Positions 15,439-23,183 of a stretch of DNA of 64,000 nt are shown here, one piece after another. The stretch comes from Glacieibacterium sp964246975 (GTDB lineage Bacteria > Pseudomonadota > Alphaproteobacteria > Sphingomonadales > Sphingomonadaceae). Location of the stretch: assembly GCA_964246975.1 (NCBI GenBank), contig CAXTSL010000001.1, forward strand, positions 1-64,000, in the 5' to 3' direction. Position 1 is the first letter of the stretch; each line of letters begins with the position of its first letter. The notes under the pieces were generated by a model, which had not been told where the DNA came from, did no database searches, and worked only from the letters and a program-made list of their open reading frames with translations. Made by a program: the position numbers and the translations under genes.

Positions 15439-15519
15439 TTGACTAGCTACCAAATTGCGATGGTCGTTATCGCGTTTGCCACTCTGATGATCACGGTCGT
15501 CAGAAACAAGCGCGACTAG
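15439..15519 (+). CDS. Candidate 26-residue holin-like / Fst-type membrane toxin
   Basis: A tiny frame beginning at TTG 15439 encodes (M)TSYQIAMVVIAFATLM followed by ITVVRNKRD: one membrane helix with a charged C-terminal tail. It is preceded by a near-perfect Shine-Dalgarno (AAGGAGG, 15424-15430) at a spacing of 8. The pattern T-x-Y-Q/E-A ... IAFATL ... basic tail resembles the putative holin-like toxin peptides of Firmicutes from memory; no search was made. The island is less GC-rich than its neighbours. Downstream hairpins, a convergent promoter and direct repeats (separate entries) fit a type I toxin-antitoxin locus. A shorter start at ATG 15460 is possible. Existence as a translated gene is likely but unproven. 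Confidence 0.6.
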   Translation: MTSYQIAMVVIAFATLMITVVRNKRD

Positions 15520-15617
15520 CAGCCAGGGGCGGGCGTCTAGCAACGTCCGCCCCGAAATCGAAAAGGCCCCGCCTGCTAGCACAAGCGGGGCCCGAAGGTG
15601 ATGCTGAATAGCTACCA
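15444..15617. repeat. Direct repeat pair TAGCTACCA flanking the toxin-like locus
   Basis: The 9-mer TAGCTACCA occurs at 15444-15452, within codons 2-5 of the 26-residue peptide, and again at 15609-15617, just inside the predicted antisense RNA. Both copies are in a ga-n-tagctacca-n-a context. Because the two transcripts run in opposite directions, a direct repeat makes them complementary over this stretch, the device used by DRa/DRb of par-type antitoxin RNAs. Between them lies a second hairpin, ggggcgggcgt / acgtccgcccc (15526-15552). Confidence 0.7.
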
Positions 15618-15621
15618 GACA
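15555..15621 (-). ncRNA. Predicted antisense RNA convergent to the 26-residue peptide gene
   Basis: On the minus strand a -10 box TATAGT (complement of 15628-15633) would start an RNA near 15621. An intrinsic terminator follows: stem GGCCCCGC / GCGGGGCC (15585-15592 with 15565-15572), 12-base loop, then TTTTCGATTT ending about 15555. The predicted RNA is about 66 nt. Its first bases (15617-15609) contain the complement of TAGCTACCA, which is also present at the start of the toxin reading frame, so it could pair there. The -35 region is weak (TAGCTT at 17 bases' spacing). Size and layout match RNA II of the enterococcal par locus. Confidence 0.5.
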
Positions 15622-15683
15622 GCGCGGACTATATAACGTGCCCGCGACGTAAAAGCTAGTGTGGGCCGTACCCGCCCCGCTCG

Positions 15684-16454
15684 TCAGTTCCGCCCCACCC
15701 AGTGCAGGCCCGCGCCGTGCCGCGCGAGCCAGCGGCGGTGCGGCGCGGGGTCGCCGTCGCCCAGCGCCGCCGCAAGCGTCCAGAACGCGGGGCCGTGATT
15801 GGGGTGGACGAGATGCGCGACCTCGTGGGCGACGACGCTGCGGCGCACGTCGGGCGGGGCGAGGATCAGTCGCCAGCTATAGCCGATGCGCCCTCGCGCG
15901 GTGCTGCAGCTTCCCCAGCGCGCGGCCGGGTCGCGCACCGCGACGCGCGCCACGGTCAGCCCGTGCGTCGCGGCGAGGGCGTGCGTCTCGCGCGTCAACG
16001 TCGCGAGTGCCTGCGCACGCAGCCAGCGCGTGACGCGCCCGGGCAATGTGCTCGCCTCGCCGCCGACCCGCAGACGGTCGCCGTCGCGCGCGACGCCGCG
16101 CCGGTGCGCCGGGCTCCAGTCGAGGGTCAGCGTGCCGCCTTCGAACGGGATCGCCGCGCCGGCCACGAAGGGCAGCGGGCGCGGCCAGCCGACGACGCGC
16201 GCCGCGAGCCACGCGTGCTGCGTCGCGAGGAAAGCGGTCGCCTCGCCAAGCTTGGTGCGCGGCGGCAGCGTCAGGCGAACCTCGCCCGCGACCGCGTCGG
16301 CGCGCAGCGTCAGGTGGCGCGCGCGGGCGTTGCGGACCAGCGCGACGGGCACGACGCGTCCCGCGATGGTCAGCGGCGGCAGCGCCACGGGCGACCGGCT
16401 GGGCGGAGCCGCCGCGACGATCGGCGCACGGGGACTGCGGAACAGCCGCAGCAT
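15684..16454 (-). CDS. YgjP-like (SprT/DUF45) metallopeptidase
   Basis: A 256-residue YgjP/DUF45 protein. Its zinc site is VVAHEVAHLVHPNHGPAFW: HExxH plus a later histidine in the NHGPxFW motif. The preceding WGSCSTARGRIGYSWRLIL block is the family signature, and the N-terminal half has VRNARARHLTLRADAVAGEV and LPPRTKLGEATAFLATQ. The family's substrate is unknown. The ATG 16452-16454 lies two bases after the YcgN stop, so it is probably translated from the SCO-YcgN transcript. The frame is open further upstream, but only as the antisense of the neighbour. Confidence 0.87.
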   Translation of the reverse strand: MLRLFRSPRAPIVAAAPPSRSPVALPPLTIAGRVVPVALVRNARARHLTLRADAVAGEVRLTLPPRTKLGEATAFLATQHAWLAARVVGWPRPLPFVAGAAIPFEGGTLTLDWSPAHRRGVARDGDRLRVGGEASTLPGRVTRWLRAQALATLTRETHALAATHGLTVARVAVRDPAARWGSCSTARGRIGYSWRLILAPPDVRRSVVAHEVAHLVHPNHGPAFWTLAAALGDGDPAPHRRWLARHGAGLHWVGRN

Positions 16455-16456
16455 CG

Positions 16457-16894
16457 CTATAACGGGGTTTCGACGATGTGGTTTTCGAGCGGCCCGGCGT
16501 CGGCCTCGCTGACCGTCCAGCCGCGCGTCGACGCCCCTGCCGCGTGGACGCTGTCGCGGTCGCCGGTGACGAGATGGTGCCAGTCGGGCAGCCCCTGCCC
16601 GCGCTGCAACCGCAGGTACGCGCAACTCGACGGCAGCCATTCGAGGCTTTCGAGCTTCTCGGGCGTCAGCCGGACGCAATCGGGGACGAGGCGCTTGCGG
16701 TTCTTGTAATCCCTGCACAATCCGCTGCGGCCATCGAGCAGGCGGCACGCGACGTTGGTCGGATACAGCTCGCCGGTTTCCTCGTCCTCGAGCTTGTGGA
16801 CGCAGCACTTGCCGCAGCCGTCGCACAGGCTTTCCCATTGCGTCGGCGACATGGCACGCAGCGGCACCGTCTCCCAGAAGCGCTCAGCGGACAT
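16457..16894 (-). CDS. YcgN-family cysteine-cluster protein (UPF0260)
   Basis: A 145-residue protein of the YcgN/UPF0260 family. It has a dense cysteine set, LCDGCGKCCVHKLED then NVACRLLDGRSGLCRDY, DCVRLTP and SSCAYLRL, probably binding a metal or Fe-S cluster. The tail DWHHLVTGDRDSVHAAG is also typical. The role of the family is unknown. Its ATG lies inside the end of the upstream SCO gene (11-base overlap). Association with SCO, a copper chaperone family, hints at metal handling, but this is inference. Confidence 0.88.
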   Translation of the reverse strand: MSAERFWETVPLRAMSPTQWESLCDGCGKCCVHKLEDEETGELYPTNVACRLLDGRSGLCRDYKNRKRLVPDCVRLTPEKLESLEWLPSSCAYLRLQRGQGLPDWHHLVTGDRDSVHAAGASTRGWTVSEADAGPLENHIVETPL

Positions 16895-17486
16895 ATTTTT
16901 CGAGTTCGGCGGTAACCTGGGGCGCGGTCGATCCGTGGGCGAGAAAGCTGACCGGCTTGCCGTCGGGCCCCATCAGGTAAGTGACCGCAAGGTGATCGAC
17001 GAGATAGTCGGTCGCCCCCGGCGGCCCGGCGCGGCGGGCATAGATGCGGTAGGCCACCCGCGCGGCGTCGATCGCGGCGGGCGTGCCGGTCAGCGCCACG
17101 AGGCGCGGGTGGAAGTTCGCGGCGAACTGCACCAGCGCGGGCGGCGTGTCGCGCGCCGGATCGACGGTGACGAAGACCGGCACGACCCTGGCACCGAGCG
17201 CCGGATGCGCCGCCTCGAACGCCGTCAGCCCCGCCGAGAGCCGCTGCACGTCGAGCGGGCAGACATCGGGGCAGAACGTATAGCCAAAGTAGATGAGCGC
17301 GTAGCGGCCCTTGAGATCGCGGTCGGTGAAGCCATGGCCGCGCTGGTCGACGAGCGCGAACGGCCCACCGATGCTGCTGCCCGCCAGCGGACCCTCGGGC
17401 GGCGCGGCGGTACAGCCCCACAGCATCAGGCCCAGCCCGAGTGCCGCGAGCACGGCGCGCGGGCGGGCGGGGGAACGGCTGTTCAT
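16884..17486 (-). CDS. SCO1/SenC family lipoprotein
   Basis: A 200-residue SCO1/SenC protein. Members are membrane-tethered thioredoxin-fold proteins that deliver copper to cytochrome c oxidase or act as thiol reductants. The leader AALGLGLMLWGC ends in a cysteine suited to lipid attachment. The metal/thiol motif TFCPDVCP (CxxxC) is intact, as are YALIYFGYTF, VFVTVDPARDTP and, late in the sequence, the conserved histidine in YLVDHLAVTYLMGPDG. First gene of a transcript with YcgN and the YgjP-like peptidase. No oxidase gene is in the window. Confidence 0.9.
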   Translation of the reverse strand: MNSRSPARPRAVLAALGLGLMLWGCTAAPPEGPLAGSSIGGPFALVDQRGHGFTDRDLKGRYALIYFGYTFCPDVCPLDVQRLSAGLTAFEAAHPALGARVVPVFVTVDPARDTPPALVQFAANFHPRLVALTGTPAAIDAARVAYRIYARRAGPPGATDYLVDHLAVTYLMGPDGKPVSFLAHGSTAPQVTAELEKYVR

Positions 17487-17539
17487 CGCGGGTTGCTCGA
17501 CCTAAGACTAGGGCGCGCACATAGGGCGGAGTGATGATG

Positions 17540-18136
17540 ATGTCGAATTGGCGCGCGGTGTTTCCGGTGGCCGTGGTCGCGCTGGCGGCTGCCGGTCCGG
17601 CGGCGGCGCAGTTCTCGGAGGCCTATAAGTTCATCAAGGCGGTCAAGGACAAGGACGGCGCGGCCGCCACCAAGCTGCTCGATGCGCCGGGCACGACGGT
17701 GGTCAACGCGCGCGACGGGCAGAGCGGCGACACCGCGCTGCATATCGTGACGCGCGCCCGCGACCTCGGCTGGATCGGCTTCCTGCTCCAGCACGGGGCC
17801 AATCCCGACCTGCGCGACCGCGACGGCGCGACGCCGCTCGGCCTCGCGGCGACGACCGCCAATCCCGAGGCGGTGCGCGTCCTGTTACTCGTCAAGGCGC
17901 AGGTCGATGCCGCCAATCGACTCGGCGAGACGCCGCTGATGAAGGCAGTGCAGGCGCGCGACGCGACCTCGGCGCGGATGCTGCTCGAGGCGGGCGCGAA
18001 CCCCGACTTTACCGACAACACCGGCAGCACGCCGCGCAAGGCGGCGCTCGCCGATACGCGCGGCGGGCCGACGGCGCGGCTGCTCAAGGATGCGCCCGCG
18101 CGGGGCGGGAAACCGGCGCAGGGGCCGGTGCTGTAG
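17540..18136 (+). CDS. Exported ankyrin-repeat protein
   Basis: About 198 residues: a signal peptide (FPVAVVALAAAGPAAAQ) then at least three ankyrin repeats, recognisable by GDTALHIVTRARDLGWIGFL, LLQHGANPDLRDRDGATPLG, LGETPLMKAV and MLLEAGANPDFTDNTG. Ankyrin repeats bind proteins; the partner is unknown and the location should be periplasmic. Four possible starts stand in a row (GTG 17531, ATG 17534, 17537, 17540). The GGAG at 17528-17531 favours 17537 or 17540. It diverges from the SCO gene with 53 bases between starts. Confidence 0.85.
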   Translation: MSNWRAVFPVAVVALAAAGPAAAQFSEAYKFIKAVKDKDGAAATKLLDAPGTTVVNARDGQSGDTALHIVTRARDLGWIGFLLQHGANPDLRDRDGATPLGLAATTANPEAVRVLLLVKAQVDAANRLGETPLMKAVQARDATSARMLLEAGANPDFTDNTGSTPRKAALADTRGGPTARLLKDAPARGGKPAQGPVL

Positions 18137-18156
18137 CCGCGTCACGCGCGCCGGGG

Positions 18157-19542
18157 TCAGCCGAACTCGCGGTCGACGAACAACACGCCGCCGACATCGT
18201 CCGAGCGCACCACCCGACCGCTCGCCTTCTCGCCCAGCCGCCGGAGCAGCGCGGGTTCGGGGATCGCGCCCCAGCCGACGCGCTTCGCCATCGCCTCGTC
18301 GGTCGGGATGAAGGCTTCGAGCGCCGGGTGGACCATCGCTTCGAGGCCGCCCTGCCGCCGCGTCGCGTTGGCGCTGCCGTGGTGGCCGACCTTGTAGAAG
18401 CGCGTGCGGCGCAGCAGGTCGGGGCCGGTGGTCTTGTCCGGGAAGACCACCGTCTCCCAGCTCCGCCAGTTGCCGACCTGCGCGTCGGCGGCGAACAGCA
18501 GCACGTCGCCGCCGGTCGGCGCGGCTTCCGGCCCGCTCAGTGCGAAGGCCAGGACGAGGCTGGTGTTGTTGGTCCGCGCGTCGAGCTGTAGCGCCAGTTC
18601 GACCGACGCGCCGAGCCAGTCGCTGTCGATGCGCCGCCAGCTTTGGTCGCGCGTCGGCTTGTCGGGGTCGTCGGGCTGGATCGGCGGCAGCATGTCGGGG
18701 CGGGTTCGGCCGCTGTAATGGTTGCGGACGAAGGCCTCGACGCTGCCCGGCCGGGCGGGCGCATCGGCCAGCGCCGACAATGCGACCCCCTCGGTTTCAT
18801 CGAACGGCGCGCCGGGGTCGTCGTCGACGCCGAGATCGCCGTCGGCGAGCGCGAAGCTGTTGTTGAGGCTGACCCCGAAGCCATAGGTTTCGCTGGCACT
18901 GTCCCTGATCCCGAGCAGCGCGGTGTCGCGCGGCGGGCCCAGCACATAGGCGGTGACACCCAGTTCGGGCGGCAGCGGCGCGAGGCTCGCGGGTTCGAGG
19001 TAATGGACATTCATCGGGGCCAGCGCGACGACGGCGTCGCGCGCCTCGCGCGAGCGTTCGCCGCGCACGCCGAAGTTGAAGCCGAGCAGCGCGTCGAGGC
19101 CGTCGGCGAGCGCCTGCGCCTGCGGATCGCCGCGCAGGCGTTCGGCCGCCCCCGCCACCGCCGCGAGGCCCTCGCCCTTGAACTTGTCGAGCGCCTGGGC
19201 CTGCGCGTCGTGGGGGTTCTCGGTCCACGCCAGCCACACCGCGCCGACATCGAAGCGCGCGAACGCCGCCGCCGCCGTCGTGAAGCCCGAAATATGGTCC
19301 CAATGCTCGTGCGTCGCGACGACGACATCGAGGCGCGGTCGGGTGCCCGGCGGCAGGCCCTTGCCGACATGGTCGGCGATGTCGGCGACGACGCGGTCGA
19401 TGCTCGCGGGGCCGCCCTTCGCCGAGGTGTGGATACCGCAGTCGATGAGGATCCAGAACGTCCCGCCATCGGGCCTGGCGATGCCGAGCAGCGAGCAATC
19501 GCCGAGGCCGTGGCAGTAGAGGCGGGCGGTGACGCGGCTCAT
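18157..19542 (-). CDS. Metallo-beta-lactamase-fold hydrolase, last gene of the sensor/protease operon
   Basis: A 461-residue MBL-fold protein with no signal peptide. The metal site ATHEHWDHISGF (HxHxDH, about residue 75) is intact, and a late FYKVGHHGSAN motif resembles the ComEC-type / competence-like branch. A long central insert (about residues 130-330) separates the halves. Members of this branch cleave nucleic acids or other phosphodiesters, or have unknown substrates. The ATG overlaps the protease gene's TGA (ATGA), so it is the third gene of a single operon (23180-27307, 19539-23183, this gene). I infer it to be an effector or processing enzyme of that system. Confidence 0.82.
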   Translation of the reverse strand: MSRVTARLYCHGLGDCSLLGIARPDGGTFWILIDCGIHTSAKGGPASIDRVVADIADHVGKGLPPGTRPRLDVVVATHEHWDHISGFTTAAAAFARFDVGAVWLAWTENPHDAQAQALDKFKGEGLAAVAGAAERLRGDPQAQALADGLDALLGFNFGVRGERSREARDAVVALAPMNVHYLEPASLAPLPPELGVTAYVLGPPRDTALLGIRDSASETYGFGVSLNNSFALADGDLGVDDDPGAPFDETEGVALSALADAPARPGSVEAFVRNHYSGRTRPDMLPPIQPDDPDKPTRDQSWRRIDSDWLGASVELALQLDARTNNTSLVLAFALSGPEAAPTGGDVLLFAADAQVGNWRSWETVVFPDKTTGPDLLRRTRFYKVGHHGSANATRRQGGLEAMVHPALEAFIPTDEAMAKRVGWGAIPEPALLRRLGEKASGRVVRSDDVGGVLFVDREFG

Positions 19543-22500
19543 GACGGCTCCTCCTCGGCATGGAGCATCGCGAAGGGCTCGCGGCGGGCGAGCGCGCGCG
19601 TATCGAAATACTGCGCGCGGAGCGTCGTCGCCGGGCCGCCCAGGTGCGCCCGCTGCCGCGCCAGCCGATCGGTGCTGAGCATGTGCTTGACGACGGTGTA
19701 GCGGATTTCGGCGCGCGGCGGATAGCTGCCCGACACGGCGGGGTCGATGATCAGCGTCGCGCCGCCGCGGAACCAGAAGAAGCTGTTGGGGTCGTCCTTG
19801 TCGATCCCCCGCGCCGGATCGACGGGTTCGGCGCGGCGCTGCGCGATCACCGCGACGATCTGATTCGCTACCTCGCCGTCGGGGCGCGTGCGGCGGACGC
19901 GGCGCAGGCTGTGGACGCTGAAGGTCGTGCCCGTCTCGCCCGGCACCGCGATGCCGTTGTCGGCATAGCGCGGCAGGTCGTGCTGCAGCCCGAAGCTCGC
20001 CGCCGTCGCGGGGTCGGCCTCGAACACCTGTTTCAACCGCAGTTGCAGGTCGAAGCGGCGTTGCTCGACGAGCTTGAACGAGGTCCAGCGGTCGCTGTTG
20101 TTGGCCCAGTCGATGGCGAAGTCGCGGATCGCGTCGGCGAACCACGGCGGGCACGGGTCCGCCGGTCGCCGCCAGACGAGCGATTCGATCGACACGGTGC
20201 GCAGCCGCTCGGGGAGCAGGTCGTGGCGGCGGAACGACTGGAGCAGCGCGGTGCGATAGCCCAGCCGGTCCTCGGGCACCTGATCGAGGTCGGCGGTCAG
20301 CACGGCGCGCAGATATTCCCCGAAGCTGATGTCGTTGGGCGGGCAATAGTCGAGCGCGCGGACGCAGATGCGCAGAATCTGCGACGCCGCCTTGCAGGTC
20401 TCGCGGGTCAGCCGCGCGACGAGGCCGGGGTGGAGATCGCCTGCCGGGAGCACGCCGGTGCCGCCGGTGGCGAGGCGGATGAGGTCGCCGGTGCGCCGCT
20501 CGACGATGGCGACGAAGGCTTCGTAGATCGCGAACACCAGGATCGAACCCCGGCTGTGGACCTCGGTGGTGGCGCGGTAGTCGAGCGCGCCGGTCGCCGG
20601 ATCGACATAGTCGCGCAGCGGCCCCGCTTTCCCTGCGCCTTCGCCGAACTGCCGCGCGAGGCCCGACAATAATTTGGCCGCGCCGATCTCGCCGCGCGCG
20701 CGGGCGATCTCGGCCGCGACGATGTCGCCGTAGGTGAAATGCTGGAACAGCGCGACGATATCGGCGAAGCCCTCGTGGAACGCGCCGACATCGGGGTTCG
20801 ACGCCTCCTGATAATGGCGGTGGACGCCGTCCAACAGCGCGTGGGTCATCTCGTGCGCGATGATGTCGGCGCTGAGGCACGCGAACACCATGGTGCCGCG
20901 CACCGTCGCATCGGTGCGCGCCGAGACGGCGGGGAAATAGCCGAACAGCAGCGCGACCTTCGACGGGCTGTAATAGGCGTTCCGGTCGCGCAGCGCGTGC
21001 GGGTAGATGCGCAGCCGCTGGACATATTCGAAGCGCGTCGCGATGCCCTGCCGATAGCGGCGCGGGGCCCATAGCGCCTTGCGGCCCAGCGCATCCTCGA
21101 AGTGGCGGATGGTCTTCATGCCGATCGCGTAGACCATCTGCTGATGGAAGCGCGGGTTGCCCTCCGAGGGTTCGAGGCCGTCGGACAGCAGCAAATGCGG
21201 GTGGTCGAGATCGACGGGGTCGTAGGCGCGGTCGGATGCCGGATCGACATCGACGACCTCGAGATATTCGCCGACCGGGCCGGGGCGCAGGATCGACTTG
21301 CCGTGCGCGTCGGTCTCGTAGGGGACGCTGACCGTCGCCACGTCGATCGCGGCGGTGGCGAGCGAGGCACCGAGGCTGGGGTCGAGCGCGAAGACGCGCA
21401 GGCGGCGCTGCGCGGGCACGGGGTCCCGGCGCGGGCGGCGCACCTGGCCCGGTGGCGGCGCGGTGCCCGGCAGCGGTGGCGGCGCGGGCGGCGGCGCGCC
21501 GTCGCGCAGCCCGAGGCTTTTGGTCAGCGCGGTGGTCAGCAGCTTCGACGCCGCGCCGCTGTCGAGGACGGCGGCGAAGAAGGCACGGCGATTGGCGTCG
21601 GGGAGCGCGCCGTCGGGGTCGCCACCGCCGCCGAGCAGCGCCGCCTCGATTTCCGGGCTGCGTTGCGCCAGCTGCATCAGTTCGAGGCCGAGCGCGGTGG
21701 CGCGCGGCTGGCTCGCGAGCGCGAAGCCGACGCCCTCGCCACTGAGCAGCTCGACCCACGCCCACGCCGCGCTGGCGGGCGGTTCGGCACGCAGAGTGGC
21801 GGCGGCGGCGGGGGCGACGGCGAGCGCCGCCAGCGCGTCGAGCGCGCCCTTGCCGAGAAATTGCGCGACGCCCGCCGCATCGAGCTTCGCCGTCGTCCGG
21901 CGCGCTGCGGCGAACAGCGCGCGACGCACCGCCTCGACCCGCATCCAGCCTTGCGGATAGCCGCGATAGACCGCGTCGCCCTGATGCAGCGCGATCCACA
22001 GCGCGGCGGCGGCGGCGACCTGCGGCGTCGCCGCGCTGGTGCCCTGCCCGTCCTGCTTGACGATGTCGCCGCACTTGAACGCCGCCCAGGGGATGTTGGG
22101 CGAGAAGCCCGCCAGCGCGGTCGCCATCTTGAGATCGGGGCCCCAGCAGCCCTGCATCGTCCCGCCGGTGAGGTCGAAATAGGGTCGACCGTCGGCCATG
22201 ACGCCGGTCGCGGCGATGACGCGCCGCATCCGCGCCGGATAGACCACCGAGCGGATCGGCAGCCCGGCAAAGTTGTTGCCCGCCGCCGTGACCATCGTCA
22301 GGCCGGCCTCGTACGCCTTGTTGACCGCATCGGCGAGCGCGCCGCCGGCATACCCCCCCATGCTCATCGACAGCACCTGCGCGCCGTTGGCCAGCGCATG
22401 CTCGATGCCCTGCACCATCGTGCTCGTCGAGAAGCGCACGACGCCGTCGGCAATGCGAACCGCGACGATCTCCGCGCCCGGCGCGCCGCCGAACTGGGGC

Positions 22501-23183
22501 GACGCGAGGATCGACAATGTGCCGGTACCGTGGCCGCGCGCGCGGGTGAACGGAATGCCGCCGGTCGGGGTCACGTCGGCGGCGGAATTGGGCAGGCCCT
22601 CGCCGTTGACGAAATTGGCCTCGCGCGCGGTGAGCAGATGGGCGGGACGCGCCGCGTGGTCGGGGTCGTAGCCGGTGTCGAGATGCGCGATGCGAACCCC
22701 GCGCTGCGCCGCGTCGCCGACCTGCGCCGCCGCCGCCGCGAGGCCGCTGAAGGCCGCGCCGCGATGCCAGCCGTCGCCGGGACCGATGGCGCGCCCGCCC
22801 GCGTCGGTCTGGGGCACCGGCGCGCAGCGGTCGTCGCCTGCAACACCCATGCCCGGCACATCAGTCTCGCCATTCCGCCAGACCTGCCCCAGATCGGGTT
22901 CGGCGGCGATCACCCCGCTCGCCGCCGCGAACCCCTGGCGCATGACGCGGTGGGCGTCGTCCCAAGCGTTCGCCCCGCTCGCCATCCGCGCCCACACCGC
23001 ATCGTTGGGGTGGTCGGCGAAGCCGCGCTCGGCCGCGGCGGGGGCGGGCACGGTGAGGACGATCTCGGGCGTCGCGCTGCCGCCCATCGCCATCCGGTTG
23101 GCGGCTGCGAACGCGGCCGCATCGGCACGGCGCAGCTTGACGAGCAGGCCGTCGACGGGCTTCGCAGCGTCGAGACTCATCAT
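19539..23183 (-). CDS. Double protease: S8 subtilase fused to a thermolysin-like (gluzincin) metallopeptidase
   Basis: A 1214-residue protein without a signal peptide, hence probably cytosolic. The N-terminal half holds a complete subtilase triad: Asp in AHLDTGYDPDH (about residue 167), His in RGHGTGTLSIL (about 215) and Ser in GTSAATPQVAA (about 383). A proline-rich linker (PPPAPPPLPGTAPPPG) follows near residues 565-585. The C-terminal half is a zinc peptidase with ADIIAHEMTHALLDG (HExxH, about 775) and third ligand in GAFHEGFADIVALF (about 800), plus ALDYCPPNDISFGEYLRAVL. Two unrelated catalytic types in one chain is unusual. ATG 23183 overlaps the upstream TGA; its own TGA overlaps the MBL start. 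Confidence 0.87.
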   Translation of the reverse strand: MMSLDAAKPVDGLLVKLRRADAAAFAAANRMAMGGSATPEIVLTVPAPAAAERGFADHPNDAVWARMASGANAWDDAHRVMRQGFAAASGVIAAEPDLGQVWRNGETDVPGMGVAGDDRCAPVPQTDAGGRAIGPGDGWHRGAAFSGLAAAAAQVGDAAQRGVRIAHLDTGYDPDHAARPAHLLTAREANFVNGEGLPNSAADVTPTGGIPFTRARGHGTGTLSILASPQFGGAPGAEIVAVRIADGVVRFSTSTMVQGIEHALANGAQVLSMSMGGYAGGALADAVNKAYEAGLTMVTAAGNNFAGLPIRSVVYPARMRRVIAATGVMADGRPYFDLTGGTMQGCWGPDLKMATALAGFSPNIPWAAFKCGDIVKQDGQGTSAATPQVAAAAALWIALHQGDAVYRGYPQGWMRVEAVRRALFAAARRTTAKLDAAGVAQFLGKGALDALAALAVAPAAAATLRAEPPASAAWAWVELLSGEGVGFALASQPRATALGLELMQLAQRSPEIEAALLGGGGDPDGALPDANRRAFFAAVLDSGAASKLLTTALTKSLGLRDGAPPPAPPPLPGTAPPPGQVRRPRRDPVPAQRRLRVFALDPSLGASLATAAIDVATVSVPYETDAHGKSILRPGPVGEYLEVVDVDPASDRAYDPVDLDHPHLLLSDGLEPSEGNPRFHQQMVYAIGMKTIRHFEDALGRKALWAPRRYRQGIATRFEYVQRLRIYPHALRDRNAYYSPSKVALLFGYFPAVSARTDATVRGTMVFACLSADIIAHEMTHALLDGVHRHYQEASNPDVGAFHEGFADIVALFQHFTYGDIVAAEIARARGEIGAAKLLSGLARQFGEGAGKAGPLRDYVDPATGALDYRATTEVHSRGSILVFAIYEAFVAIVERRTGDLIRLATGGTGVLPAGDLHPGLVARLTRETCKAASQILRICVRALDYCPPNDISFGEYLRAVLTADLDQVPEDRLGYRTALLQSFRRHDLLPERLRTVSIESLVWRRPADPCPPWFADAIRDFAIDWANNSDRWTSFKLVEQRRFDLQLRLKQVFEADPATAASFGLQHDLPRYADNGIAVPGETGTTFSVHSLRRVRRTRPDGEVANQIVAVIAQRRAEPVDPARGIDKDDPNSFFWFRGGATLIIDPAVSGSYPPRAEIRYTVVKHMLSTDRLARQRAHLGGPATTLRAQYFDTRALARREPFAMLHAEEEPS

